From the NCBI GenBank assembly GCA_024636105.1, contig JAGXHO010000052.1, positions 1 through 17,420 of the forward strand: a stretch of DNA of 17,420 bases, given 5' to 3'. The notes beneath the pieces were generated by a model. The model ran no database searches. It was not told the DNA's origin and worked only from the letters and a program-made list of their open reading frames with translations. The translations under genes were made by a program, and so were the position numbers. Below are positions 1 through 6,982 of this stretch, one piece after another; position 1 is the stretch's first letter, and every line of letters begins with the position of its first letter. This DNA is from Trueperaceae bacterium. GTDB lineage: Bacteria; Deinococcota; Deinococci; Deinococcales; Trueperaceae.

Positions 1-17
1 ATGTGTATAAGAGACAG
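1..17 (+). other. Nextera/Tn5 adapter remnant
   Basis: These 17 bases, ATGTGTATAAGAGACAG, equal the 3' part of the 19-bp Tn5 mosaic end used in Nextera libraries. They are almost certainly untrimmed adapter and not genomic DNA. The true genomic sequence begins at about base 18, and the window edge is a contig end. Confidence 0.95.
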
Positions 18-241
18 TCCCAGGGCAACGTCAGCCGGGTGAACGCGTCCGGGGACAGCGCCTCGTCCAGATCCTCGATGCGCACGAACCCAACCGAGAC
101 CTCCGCGTAGACGATCGGGTTGATGCAGAGCTCGGCCGTGGCCGCGCAGGCGTCGAGCCGTTCGGCCGACCAGGCGTACCACTGGGGATCGTCGGTCATC
201 ACGTCCAACAGGACGTTCGCGTCCACCAAGACGCGGCTCAC
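18..241 (-). CDS. PIN-domain ribonuclease toxin (VapC-like), 3' truncated by contig end
   Basis: This is the N-terminal part, about 75 residues, of a PIN-domain protein, the RNase toxin of VapBC-type modules. It starts at GTG (241) with MSRVLVDANVLLDV, which carries the conserved first PIN aspartate in the DAN motif. A second conserved acidic residue is visible in the NPIVYAEVSVGF segment. The C-terminal acidic residues are missing because the sequence runs into the adapter at 17; family members are usually about 130–145 aa. The start codon overlaps the upstream antitoxin stop by 4 nt (GTGA), which indicates translational coupling. The RNA target cannot be read from the sequence. Identification rests on motif and context and is fairly sure at family level. 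Confidence 0.8.
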
Positions 242-486
242 GCGCCGCGCGTCAAGCGCATGATCTCGTCGGTGCTCAAGCCCGCCGTCGCGCGCCCGCG
301 CAAGCGCTCGGCCAAGCTGCCCGCCCGCGCCTGTGGTGGGTGCGCGAGGACGGCGTCGGCCTCACGGACGGCCGCTTCGCGCACGAAGGCGGCGACCGAG
401 ACGCCGGCGAGCGCGGCGGCGCGGCGCAGGCGGTCCTTGTCGGGGGTACTCAGGCGCAGGTCGAGCCGGTCGGCCGTGGCGGGCAT
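238..486 (-). CDS. Antitoxin of the PIN toxin (VapB/DUF1778-like, ribbon-helix-helix type)
   Basis: This 82-aa protein is predicted to neutralise the following PIN toxin and autoregulate the pair. Residues 7–45 (DRLDLRLSTPDKDRLRRAAA onward, then SVAAFVREAAVREA) resemble the ribbon-helix-helix DNA-binding region of DUF1778 antitoxins. The tail (AERLRGRATAGLSTDEIMRL) resembles the toxin-binding tail of VapB proteins. The ATG at 486 is supported by AAGGAG seven bases upstream. The gene shares 4 nt with the toxin start. An inverted repeat at 500–518 just upstream is a likely operator. The protein could be assigned to either antitoxin family; the role as partner of the PIN gene is the safer statement. 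Confidence 0.75.
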   Translation of the reverse strand: MPATADRLDLRLSTPDKDRLRRAAALAGVSVAAFVREAAVREADAVLAHPPQARAGSLAERLRGRATAGLSTDEIMRLTRGA

Positions 487-499
487 GGCGAGTCTCCTT

Positions 500-518
500 G
501 TACGGCATCGTACCGTAC
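500..518 (-). promoter_or_regulatory. Inverted repeat upstream of the antitoxin, candidate operator
   Basis: GTACGG and CCGTAC arms separated by 7 nt lie between the ribosome binding site and the expected promoter of the antitoxin gene. On the minus strand a TACGAT hexamer in the centre could serve as a -10 box. The placement fits autorepression by the ribbon-helix-helix antitoxin. This is inference from position and symmetry only. Confidence 0.45.
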
Positions 519-807
519 GTTCGTGTTCGCATCGAGGCCCGCAACGGTCGAGGCCCGCTGATTCTGGTGGGCTGGCTTCTCAGAGGTGCGTGACTCGCGG
601 TGTTCCTGGCGCCGATGCCGCGCTCGCGGTCACCACACGGCACCCGCCAGACGCGCTCCAGGTAGCTCCCCCAGCAGCCGCAGCACGAGGGCGCGGTCCC
701 CGGCGGCGCCGGCGGCGCGCGGGCGGAGCCAGCGCTCGACGTCCAGCACGCGAGGCCCGTGCGCCGGCGGCCAGGCGTGGTGCGCGGTGCTCAGTCGCGG
801 CTGGCCG
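519..807. other. Intergenic, no convincing gene
   Basis: About 290 bp between the TA module and the Fic gene. A 64-codon minus-strand frame (630–824) overlaps the Fic 3' end, but it has no recognisable domain and no clear ribosome binding site. I see no RNA gene or repeat here. Confidence 0.5.
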
Positions 808-1710
808 TCACGAACGGCGATCATGCAGATCCAGCCACTGACGGCCCAGTTCGGTCAGTCGGTAGCGCTGGAGGCGGCTGTTGGGTTTGTCGGGGACGGT
901 CATCTCGATGAGGCCGCCACGCAGAGCCGGCTCGAGGTACCGCGCACGAAACGACGCGCGGTCCGATAAGCCGAGTTCCGCTTGGAGCGCTCGGCGCCCC
1001 ATCTCGCCTCGGAGGACTGCGAGCAGCGCGCCGACTTGAGGGGTGACTTGAGGGGTGACTTGATGGGTCACTGCCTTCACGGCGTCCTCGATCATCCGCA
1101 GCATGAAGTCGAGGAAGGCTGCGGCGTCGGCCTTGCGGTTGCTCTCCTCCAGGGCGAGGTAGTACTCGGGCTGGTGCTCGTAGACCAGGCTCTCGACCGG
1201 GATGTCGGCGAAGAGCGGGTGCCAGCGCGCCAAGATCAAGCTCTGCCACAGCCGCCCCATGCGGCCGTTGCCGTCGGCGAACGGGTGGACGAACTCGAGC
1301 TCGTAGTGGAGCACCGAGCTGGCCACGAGGGGATGTGCTTCGGTCGCCGCCAACCAGGCGAACAGGTCGGCCATCAAGACGCGGTGCGCCTCCAGCAGAT
1401 CGCGCTCCGCGTGAGGGTTCCAGCTGCCGAAGCGGTCGTACGCTGCCAGGGCGTTCTTCACTTCCAGCACCTGACGGGGCGGGGCGATCACGCGCTTGCC
1501 CTCGAGGACGGCGGATACCTGTGCTTCGCTCAGCGTGTTGCCCTCGATCGCCAGGGAGCCGTGCACGGTACGGATGCGGTTGGCGCGCCGCAACCGCAGC
1601 GCCCCGGCAGGATCGGCGAGCACCGTCAACCGCCCGAGGGCCTCACTGATCGTCGCGACGCGGTTCAGGATCGCCGGGGTGATCGTGTAGGGCGGGTCGT
1701 AGGCGTTCAT
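808..1710 (-). CDS. Fic-domain AMP-transferase-like protein with C-terminal winged helix; flap segment apparently missing
   Basis: This 300-aa Fic-family protein belongs to a family that transfers AMP or related groups to protein hydroxyls. The catalytic loop is complete: HPFADGNGRMGR at residues 142–153, with His142. An N-terminal inhibitory helix motif of the S-x-x-x-E-G-N form is at 52–58 (SLAIEGN). A linker repeat, VTHQVTPQVTPQV, at 214–226 leads into a winged-helix-like C-terminus (about 227–300). The ATG at 1710 has GGAG six bases upstream; the reading frame extends further upstream, but that part overlaps the GNAT gene region and looks non-coding. Oddly, residues 108–120 run straight from the pre-flap helix (EAHRVLMADL) to the post-flap helix (FAWL). 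About 35–40 residues that normally form the target-positioning β-hairpin are therefore absent, and the protein is shorter than related Fic–HTH proteins. Whether it is still active is unclear. Confidence 0.85.
   Translation of the reverse strand: MNAYDPPYTITPAILNRVATISEALGRLTVLADPAGALRLRRANRIRTVHGSLAIEGNTLSEAQVSAVLEGKRVIAPPRQVLEVKNALAAYDRFGSWNPHAERDLLEAHRVLMADLFAWLAATEAHPLVASSVLHYELEFVHPFADGNGRMGRLWQSLILARWHPLFADIPVESLVYEHQPEYYLALEESNRKADAAAFLDFMLRMIEDAVKAVTHQVTPQVTPQVGALLAVLRGEMGRRALQAELGLSDRASFRARYLEPALRGGLIEMTVPDKPNSRLQRYRLTELGRQWLDLHDRRS
1040..1073 (-). repeat. Short in-frame direct repeat encoding the TPQV linker of Fic
   Basis: GGGGTGACTTGA-like units of 12 bp are repeated between the Fic and winged-helix domains, encoding (T-x-QV)3. 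Such TPQV repeats occur in many Fic–HTH proteins and probably vary in number. This is a protein-level linker, not a mobile element. Confidence 0.6.
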
Positions 1711-1855
1711 GAGCTCCGTTCGGCGGAACGGGTTCGCTCGTGCGCGGGCATGCTCGAGATGGCTGGCCGTAGGGTACGTCGCAGCACGGTGCAGGGGCAG
1801 CAAATGCATGGACGACGTTCGATCCTCGGCTCGACGCGACGCCCGCACCACGGAA

Positions 1856-2380
1856 TCACGCGATCGAGGAATCCGCCACGGCACCTGGGCGCCGTTCCAT
1901 GACGACGCGCAGGGTCGTTCCGAACGCCTCGACCGACTGCCGACGGACGGCCACGAACCCCTCCTTCGCGTAGAACGCCCGCCCCTTCGCGTTCTGCTCC
2001 TCCACCCCCAACCACACCAGCGCCTGAGCCGGGAACGCCGCGATCGCGTCCGCGAGCAACCGCCGGCCGATCCCGCGCCGCTGGGCGCTCGGCAGCACGT
2101 AGAGCCGCGCGATCGCCACGGCGTCGGCACGCTCGTGCGCCGTGACCATGCCGACGAGCCCCGATTCGTCCTCGGCGACCGCCGTGAACGTGGTCGCGCT
2201 CGCCAACTCGGCCGCCAACACCGACGGCGCGTGCCACGCCGCGGTGGTTTGCTCGATCGCCTCGAGCGGCACGAACGCCTGGTAGGTATCGCGCCACGTG
2301 GTCGCCAGCACCGCTCGGATGCCGGGGATATCGGCCTCCGTCGCTCGGCGTACGAGTGGTTCCTGCTTCACGCGCTCCAC
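1856..2380 (-). CDS. GNAT-family N-acetyltransferase
   Basis: This protein of 174 aa (171 if started at the second GTG) has a single Gcn5-related acetyltransferase domain, predicted to transfer acetyl from acetyl-CoA to an amine. The fold signature is complete: an N-terminal VRRATEADIPGIRAV helix, the segment IARLYVLPSAQRRGIGRRLL containing the Q-R-R-G-I-G pyrophosphate-binding loop, and a C-terminal AFYAKEGF motif before the last strands. Two starts are possible. GTG at 2380 gives the longest frame but lacks a ribosome binding site, while GTG at 2371 has GGAG only three bases upstream. The substrate cannot be deduced. It lies between a Fic gene and a TA pair on the same strand. It does not clearly form an operon with Fic, from which it is separated by 145 bp. 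Confidence 0.88.
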   Translation of the reverse strand: MERVKQEPLVRRATEADIPGIRAVLATTWRDTYQAFVPLEAIEQTTAAWHAPSVLAAELASATTFTAVAEDESGLVGMVTAHERADAVAIARLYVLPSAQRRGIGRRLLADAIAAFPAQALVWLGVEEQNAKGRAFYAKEGFVAVRRQSVEAFGTTLRVVMERRPGAVADSSIA

Positions 2381-2780
2381 TTGAGCGTCAGTCTATGACC
2401 GCCCGTTCTTGCGTCGTCCAGGCGACGTCGATCTGCGCCGCCTCGCGGCCTCGGGTCGATGTGCCCCGGGTGCGTGGCGGGCGAGGTAGGCCAGTGCGAG
2501 CTTCGGCGTGAACCGCCGTATTTGAGCCCTGGACTCGGCGGGAGGGCGCCGTGCGACGTGGGCAGGATCGTGTCGGCGATTTCGACCGCGGCGTGGGACA
2601 AGGGAGTCGTCCTGCACCACGATCACCTGAACACGAGGCACTTCTCTCCCCAATTCGATTGGCTTGAGCGCTTCACGGCGCCCTTCTCCGCGGCATGCTC
2701 ACGAAGCACCCACCACCGCATCGGCCATCAGCCTCGCGGCTCGGTGGCGTCGTCCGGCGGGCGCCTGGCCAGGCCCACGG
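2381..2780. other. Intergenic stretch with possible gene debris
   Basis: About 400 bp without a convincing gene. On the minus strand, protein-like fragments appear in different frames, for example RRFTPKLALAYLARHAPG in one and AAQIDVAWTTQERAVID in another. This could be a decayed small gene. I could not assign a family, and no hairpin or repeat stands out. Confidence 0.4.
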
Positions 2781-3087
2781 TCAGCCGGACTTCGGCACGA
2801 GCTCGATCTTGAGTTCGCAGCCGACGGCCGTGGCATAGCGTTGGAGCGTGCCGACCGAAGGCGTGTGTTTGCCTGAGCTCTCGAGTCGCGAGACCGCGCT
2901 CTTCGTGGTGCCCATGCGTTGGGCGACGGCCTCTTGGGTCAGGCCCGCGCGCGCTCGGGCGGCGAGTGCCGACCCGGTACTCGGCCTCCAGCGCGTCGTA
3001 CGCCATCTGGAAGCCGCGGCGGCGGCGGGCGCGGGCGAGGAACTCCTCGTGGTCGTGGACGACCGGTCGATGCTCGAGTTCAGCCAC
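2781..3087 (-). pseudogene. HigA-like XRE antitoxin, disrupted by a 1-nt frameshift
   Basis: The protein starts at GTG 3087 (AAGGAG seven bases upstream) with MAELEHRPVVHDHEEFLARA and stays in that frame to about EAEYRV. After one extra C (plus strand, among 2969–2970) the sense continues in the next frame. That part encodes the XRE helix-turn-helix LTQEAVAQRMGTTKSAVSRL and ends in CELKIELVPKSG at 2783. Restoring the frame gives about 102 aa, the usual size of HigA-type antitoxins. Upstream of the shift, the first frame runs on into unrelated sequence. The shift may be a real inactivation or an assembly error. The start overlaps the toxin stop by 8 nt, so toxin and antitoxin are coupled in toxin-first order, as in higBA. 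Confidence 0.82.
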
Positions 3088-3373
3088 GTTGCATCTCCTT
3101 GGTGCGCTGGCGCGCGATGGCGAGGTCGTGTCCTGGGGTGGTGCGAGTCTTCTTGAGGAACGCGTGGAAGATGACGATGCGGCGGTCTTGGACGAAACAG
3201 TAGTGCGCCCGGCCGGTACCGGATCGCCCTCGCGGTCTCAATTCGAACAGCCCTTGGCCCATGGCGCGCGAGTGCGGCATGCCGATGGCGGGACCGTGCC
3301 TCGAGAGCAGCTCGACGAGTCGTGCGTCGTCGGCGACGACGTCGACGGGCCAAGCTTCGATGGTGGCGAGCAC
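3080..3373 (-). CDS. HigB/RelE-like toxin (phage Gp49-type, PF05973-like)
   Basis: A 97-aa protein of the RelE-superfamily type that in known systems cleaves mRNA on the ribosome. Recognisable elements are the central LFELRPRGRSGTGRAHYCFV strand region, the core strand RRIVIFHAFLKKTRTTP, and the C-terminal helix IARQRTKEM. These match the usual 'ELR … R..Y … HGF.KKT..TP … A..R..E' pattern. The GTG start at 3373 is the earliest possible, since TAG lies in frame 15 nt upstream. It lacks a good ribosome binding site, and the N-terminus may be a few residues short of family average. It precedes and overlaps its antitoxin. An intact toxin beside a frameshifted antitoxin is unexpected. Confidence 0.8.
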   Translation of the reverse strand: MLATIEAWPVDVVADDARLVELLSRHGPAIGMPHSRAMGQGLFELRPRGRSGTGRAHYCFVQDRRIVIFHAFLKKTRTTPGHDLAIARQRTKEMQRG

Positions 3374-3595
3374 GCGTGGGTGGTGCTACTCGATCGGGAG
3401 CGCCACGGCGTCAGGTTTGCACACGTGCTAACGGCGAGGTCCGCGGCGCGACCCGACTCGAGCCCACCGACGACCTCCTAGAGCGCTTCCCGCGTCGGGG
3501 TCCCGCCGCTGCGCGCGTACTCTCGGCCCCGACCGATGAATAGGGGCGGTGCAGGTATGAGCGAGATGTTCGATCTGCCGATGTCGCTACTTACG
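3374..3595. other. Intergenic, no convincing gene
   Basis: Between the toxin start and the tandem repeats I see no gene on either strand with protein-like composition and a ribosome binding site. It should contain the promoter of the toxin–antitoxin pair, but no clear -10/-35 pair stands out. Confidence 0.4.
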
Positions 3596-3649
3596 ATCAG
3601 CCGACGCCACACTTTGCAATCAGCCGACACCTTTGCTTGCAATCAGCCG
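3596..3649 (+). repeat. 23-bp tandem direct repeats (2.3 units) upstream of the AAA ATPase gene
   Basis: The octamer ATCAGCCG begins at 3596, 3619 and 3642, an exact 23-bp period. The first two units also share the end TTGCA. This spacing, about two helical turns, and the position ending 27 bp before the ATPase start codon fit binding sites for a regulator. No regulator gene is adjacent. Confidence 0.7.
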
Positions 3650-3676
3650 CCTCCTTGACGTACGCTCCGCGGTGTC

Positions 3677-4924
3677 GTGACCACCGCCGAGCACGTACCC
3701 AGGTTCACCACCGGGCTCCTGAACGAGGCGCTGGCCGAGGACCCCGTCGTACTCCTGCACGGTCCCCGGCAGTGCGGCAAAACCACCCTGGTCCGCGCCG
3801 TCAGCGCCGCCACCGACCGCACCTACGTGACCTTCGACGACGACGTGATGCGCGCCGCCGCCGCGGCCGACCCCGTCGGGTTCGTGCGCGACCTTCCCGG
3901 TCCCGCGACGCTCGACGAGGTTCAGCGCGTGCCCGAGCTGTTCACGACGCTGAAGGCCGCCGTCGACCGCGACCGGACGCCCGGTCGCTTCCTGCTGACC
4001 GGATCGGCGAACGTGTTCGCCATCCCACGCCTTGCCGACTCGCTCGCCGGCAGGATGGCGGTGCTTCGCCTGTACCCGATGGCCCAAGCCGAGCTGACGC
4101 GCATCAAACCGACCTTCCTCGACCACCTCCTCGACGGATCGTTCCCGATCGGTCCCGTCGAACGCTCGGGCGCACCGTTGACCGAGCGCATGGTCGCCGG
4201 TGGGTACCCACCGGCGCTCGCTCGACGCAGCGACGGGCGCCGCGCGGCCTGGTACCGGGACTACGTGTTGGCCGTCACCCAACGCGACGTCACGGACCTG
4301 GCTCGGGTGGCCGCCCTCGACGCGCTCCCGAGGCTCGTCGAGGTCGTCGCTGGCCAGACCGCCCGACTCCTGAACGTGAGCGACCTGGCCGCGCCGTTCG
4401 CGCGCTCACGACCCACCATCGACGGCTACCTGACGCTGCTGCGCCACGTGTTCCTCGTCGACGAGTTGCCTGCTTGGCACCGCAACCGGCTCAAGCGCCT
4501 CGTCAAGGCGCCGAAGCTGCACATCGGCGACACGGGCGTGGGGTTGGCGGTACTCGGCCTCGGGCAGGAAGGGCTGCGCAAGGACCGGCACGCCTTCGGG
4601 CAGTACCTCGAGACCTTCGTGCTTCAAGAGCTCCGACGTCACGCCAGCGGACGCGACGACGACCTGCGCTTCCACCACTATCGGGACCGCGACGACTACG
4701 AGGTCGACATCGTCATCGAGCGGGGCGCCGGCACCGTCGCGGGCGTCGAGGTCAAGGGGGCGGCCACCGTCACCGAAGGCGACTTCGCCGGCCTGAGGCG
4801 CCTGGCGCGCGCCGCGGGCAGCGACTTCGTAGCGGGGGTCGTCGTGTACGACGGCGACGCGCTGGTGCGCTTCGGCGAGCGCCTGTTCGCGGTGCCGGTG
4901 CACGCGCTCTGGCGTGGCGTTTAG
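3677..4924 (+). CDS. AAA-type ATPase with C-terminal DUF4143 domain
   Basis: This 415-aa protein belongs to the common but poorly understood 'ATP-binding protein, DUF4143' family. Walker A is GPRQCGKTT at residues 29–37, the Walker B/DE motif is ATLDEVQ at about 77–83, and a sensor-like LLTGSAN is at 106–112. The second half carries the DUF4143 region. It ends with an E-x-D … E-x-K arrangement (YEVDIVIE followed by GVEVKGA) that resembles the core of PD-(D/E)XK nuclease folds, though activity is unproven. The GTG at 3677 is the first start in frame; no strong ribosome binding site precedes it. It stands alone on the plus strand, behind the 23-bp repeats and before a weak hairpin. Family members are often in accessory regions; a role in replicon maintenance or defence is only a guess. 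Confidence 0.87.
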   Translation: MTTAEHVPRFTTGLLNEALAEDPVVLLHGPRQCGKTTLVRAVSAATDRTYVTFDDDVMRAAAAADPVGFVRDLPGPATLDEVQRVPELFTTLKAAVDRDRTPGRFLLTGSANVFAIPRLADSLAGRMAVLRLYPMAQAELTRIKPTFLDHLLDGSFPIGPVERSGAPLTERMVAGGYPPALARRSDGRRAAWYRDYVLAVTQRDVTDLARVAALDALPRLVEVVAGQTARLLNVSDLAAPFARSRPTIDGYLTLLRHVFLVDELPAWHRNRLKRLVKAPKLHIGDTGVGLAVLGLGQEGLRKDRHAFGQYLETFVLQELRRHASGRDDDLRFHHYRDRDDYEVDIVIERGAGTVAGVEVKGAATVTEGDFAGLRRLARAAGSDFVAGVVVYDGDALVRFGERLFAVPVHALWRGV

Positions 4925-4933
4925 GGGTGGAGC

Positions 4934-4966
4934 GGTTCGCGCGAAGGTGCCCGGCAACCGCGAACC
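4934..4966 (+). terminator. Hairpin after the ATPase gene, weak terminator candidate
   Basis: GGTTCGCG and CGCGAACC form an 8-bp perfect stem with a 17-nt loop, starting 10 bp after the ATPase stop codon. There is no T-tract, so intrinsic termination is uncertain. Confidence 0.4.
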
Positions 4967-4988
4967 CGTGGGCCAGGTGCGCGCGCGA

Positions 4989-5018
4989 ATGACCCGATAA
5001 GTGGTTTCTCCCTATAAT
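4989..5018 (+). promoter_or_regulatory. Promoter giving a leaderless transcript of the lipoprotein gene
   Basis: A perfect TATAAT at 5013–5018 is preceded 18 nt upstream by ATGACC (4989–4994), which matches TTGACA at the central TGAC. Transcription would start about 7 nt after the -10 box, at the ATG of 5024, leaving no room for a ribosome binding site. This -10-to-start layout is typical of leaderless genes in Deinococcota. Confidence 0.7.
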
Positions 5019-5023
5019 GGCTT

Positions 5024-6475
5024 ATGGCCACTTCGCGTGGACGCAGCGTTCCTTGGCGGCGCCGGCTCGGCGCGTCTCACCTGAGCCGGCGCGGTCTCGT
5101 GGGTCTGGTTGCCGCGTTGTCGGTGGTGCTTCTCACAGGTTGCCCGGGCATCCCACCGCCAGAGCGGTTGGCGTTCGACACGGACCCGCGGATCCTGCGC
5201 GGTTCGTTCCTCGGCACGGTGGACACGCGCGCGGCGCCGTTCTCGATGGCGCTGGCCGGCGACGCTACGCTCCTGGTCGCCTCGTGGCCGGACTCGGTCG
5301 AGTTCTGGGATCCCGAGACGTCGCAGCTCATCACGACCGTGCCCACGCAGTCTGAGTGGGCCACGGCGGCGAACGGCCTGAGCGTCGATCGCACCGGTTC
5401 GCTCGTCGCCGGCGTCCTTTCCGGGAACGTCCTCTTGTGGGACGGTCAGGACGGTTCGCTCGTTCGCGCGTTCGACCCGGGCGACCGGCTCGGTGCGTGC
5501 CTCTACTGCGGCGCAGACGCGGCGGCCCTGAATCCCGCTGGCGACCTCATGGCGGTGAGCGGCAGGGCGCCGCACGTGCTCCTCGTCGACCCGGCGACGG
5601 GGGCCGTGGTTCGCGAGTTGGCGACGGCGGGCGCGTGGGCGGGCCTCGTCGCCTTCGGCGCCGACGGTGCGCTGCTGGCCTCCGCGACCTTCGTGTCCAA
5701 CGACCACTACGCCCTCCGCGTATGGGAGACCGACACGTACGACGTGGTGTTCGAACGGGAGGCGACGGTCGAACCGGGCCACGTCGCGCAATTCGCCTTC
5801 AGCGCCGACGGCCGGCGCTTCGCCGTGGGATCCGAGACGAAGCTCGAGGTCCACGATCTGGCCGGTGGTGCGATCGTGATCCAGGCGGACGAAGCGCGCT
5901 CGATTCGGTTCGTGTCCTTGAGTCCGGACGGCACGCGAGCGACGCTCGTGCACACCGACGAGCTCGGCGTTGGCCACGCCATCGTGGACCTGGCGACGGG
6001 AACCACCGTGGCGCGGATCGCGGACGCGTACCTGGGAGCGTCCGCGTGGAGCGCCGACGGTCGCTACCTGTTGGCGGGCTCCAAACTGGTCCGCACGGCG
6101 GACTTGAGCGTCGTCCACGACTACACCACCGGCCAACTCCATGACCTCGAGCTCGACGCCACGGCCGAGTACGTAGACGCGTCCTCCTACGCCGTCTCCG
6201 GCACCCTCCGCATCGATGGTGGGGTGGGCATCGAGTTCCGCGGCATCGTCGAAGGCAACGAGTCCCAGAGGTACGTGCTTCCCCAAGCTCGCGCGCCGCA
6301 GAAGCCGTCGCTCGAGATCGAGTTGATCGGCCATCCGTGGCGCCTGCATGCGTGGCAGACCTCACGTACCTACGACTACGGTTTCGAACCCGACGAGTGG
6401 TGGGGCTCCGTGACGGACACCACCCTCGACGAGGATCAGCCGTGGGTTCCACTCCGGTTGTGGCGCGCACCCTGA
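5024..6475 (+). CDS. Lipoprotein with WD40-like β-propeller repeats
   Basis: A 483-aa predicted exported lipoprotein. The N-terminus has a long arginine-rich region, then a hydrophobic stretch (GLVGLVAALSVVLLTG) ending in the lipobox LLTGC, so Cys40 would be lipidated after signal peptidase II cleavage. The body (about 55–370) contains WD40-type units. Examples are LLVASWPDSVEFWDPETSQL, VLLWDGQDGSLVRAF, LRVWETDTYDVVF and AFSADGRRFAVG, each with the 'SADG/SPDG … V..WD..TG' rhythm of a β-propeller. About 110 residues at the C-terminus are non-repetitive and tryptophan-rich. The ATG at 5024 fits the leaderless promoter; an ATG at 5017 is in another frame. It is a single gene. A binding or scaffold role at the cell envelope is likely, but the partner is unknown. 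Confidence 0.85.
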   Translation: MATSRGRSVPWRRRLGASHLSRRGLVGLVAALSVVLLTGCPGIPPPERLAFDTDPRILRGSFLGTVDTRAAPFSMALAGDATLLVASWPDSVEFWDPETSQLITTVPTQSEWATAANGLSVDRTGSLVAGVLSGNVLLWDGQDGSLVRAFDPGDRLGACLYCGADAAALNPAGDLMAVSGRAPHVLLVDPATGAVVRELATAGAWAGLVAFGADGALLASATFVSNDHYALRVWETDTYDVVFEREATVEPGHVAQFAFSADGRRFAVGSETKLEVHDLAGGAIVIQADEARSIRFVSLSPDGTRATLVHTDELGVGHAIVDLATGTTVARIADAYLGASAWSADGRYLLAGSKLVRTADLSVVHDYTTGQLHDLELDATAEYVDASSYAVSGTLRIDGGVGIEFRGIVEGNESQRYVLPQARAPQKPSLEIELIGHPWRLHAWQTSRTYDYGFEPDEWWGSVTDTTLDEDQPWVPLRLWRAP

Positions 6476-6909
6476 CACCCATCGACCCATGGGACGGCGG
6501 TACCAGTGGTCGGACGAGGATCGCCATCCGTGACGCGACGATGCCGGATTCGCGCCCATTCGTGATTCGCGCTTGCGGCATTCTCAGCCTCGCCTGGCAG
6601 AGCCGAGTATTCCACTGGCGGATGCCGTCCTGGACAGCTTTTCGATCGCGACTGACTCACGCTCCACGAGCCGGGGCGCAGCAACGAGCGTGACTGCTGG
6701 TGATGAGCGGTCAGCTCACCGCAGGAACTGCGCAAGGTGGCGCATTGAGGAATACCCTTCCTCAGTGGATCATCGTGGCAGCGGCTGACTGGCTACATGA
6801 TCGTGCAGGCCTACTCAGTAGTCATTTGCAGAAATCGGGCGTCCGCCATGTTTCACGATTTGGCCCCGACTTCCGCCAGAATCAATGACCCTCTACAACC
6901 CAACCACCC
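6476..6909. other. Gene-poor spacer, locally lower in GC
   Basis: About 430 bp between the lipoprotein gene and the lexA promoter. From about 6700 to 6900 the base composition is visibly richer in A and T than the rest of the window. A 7-bp perfect hairpin (TGAGGAA … TTCCTCA, 6746–6764) lies within. Short open frames, including one of 62 codons at 6700–6888, lack recognisable domains. The segment around 6830–6890 looks like protein debris on the minus strand, but I could not assign it. It may be a remnant of inserted DNA. Confidence 0.4.
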
Positions 6910-6939
6910 TTGACGCCCCCCACCCCCCCGCTCTATCCT
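6910..6939 (+). promoter_or_regulatory. lexA operon promoter
   Basis: TTGACG (6910–6915) and TATCCT (6934–6939) are separated by 18 nt, a good housekeeping-type promoter. The expected start point at about 6946 coincides with the left edge of the LexA operator palindrome, so a bound repressor would block it. Confidence 0.65.
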
Positions 6940-6945
6940 GAGCCT

Positions 6946-6968
6946 TGACCCTGAGTTACTCAGGGTCA
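6946..6968. promoter_or_regulatory. LexA operator (SOS box), perfect 23-bp palindrome
   Basis: TGACCCTGAGT and ACTCAGGGTCA are perfect 11-nt inverted arms around a central T. The site lies 14 bp before the lexA start codon and overlaps the predicted transcription start. This position directly upstream of a lexA gene strongly suggests autoregulation and SOS control of the whole cassette. I see no second copy in the window. Confidence 0.8.
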
Positions 6969-6982
6969 CGACAGGAGGCGCG

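Noticed and set aside
630..824. 64-codon minus-strand frame overlapping the end of the Fic gene
   Set aside because: No recognisable domain and no clear ribosome binding site; composition is that of random GC-rich sequence.
1711..2130. 140-residue N-terminal extension of the Fic reading frame
   Set aside because: It is Arg/Ser-rich, overlaps the GNAT gene in another frame, and the ATG at 1710 has its own GGAG ribosome binding site.
5012..6349. 445-codon minus-strand open frame
   Set aside because: Antisense to the lipoprotein gene, whose promoter, lipobox and WD40 repeats make the plus strand clearly the coding one.
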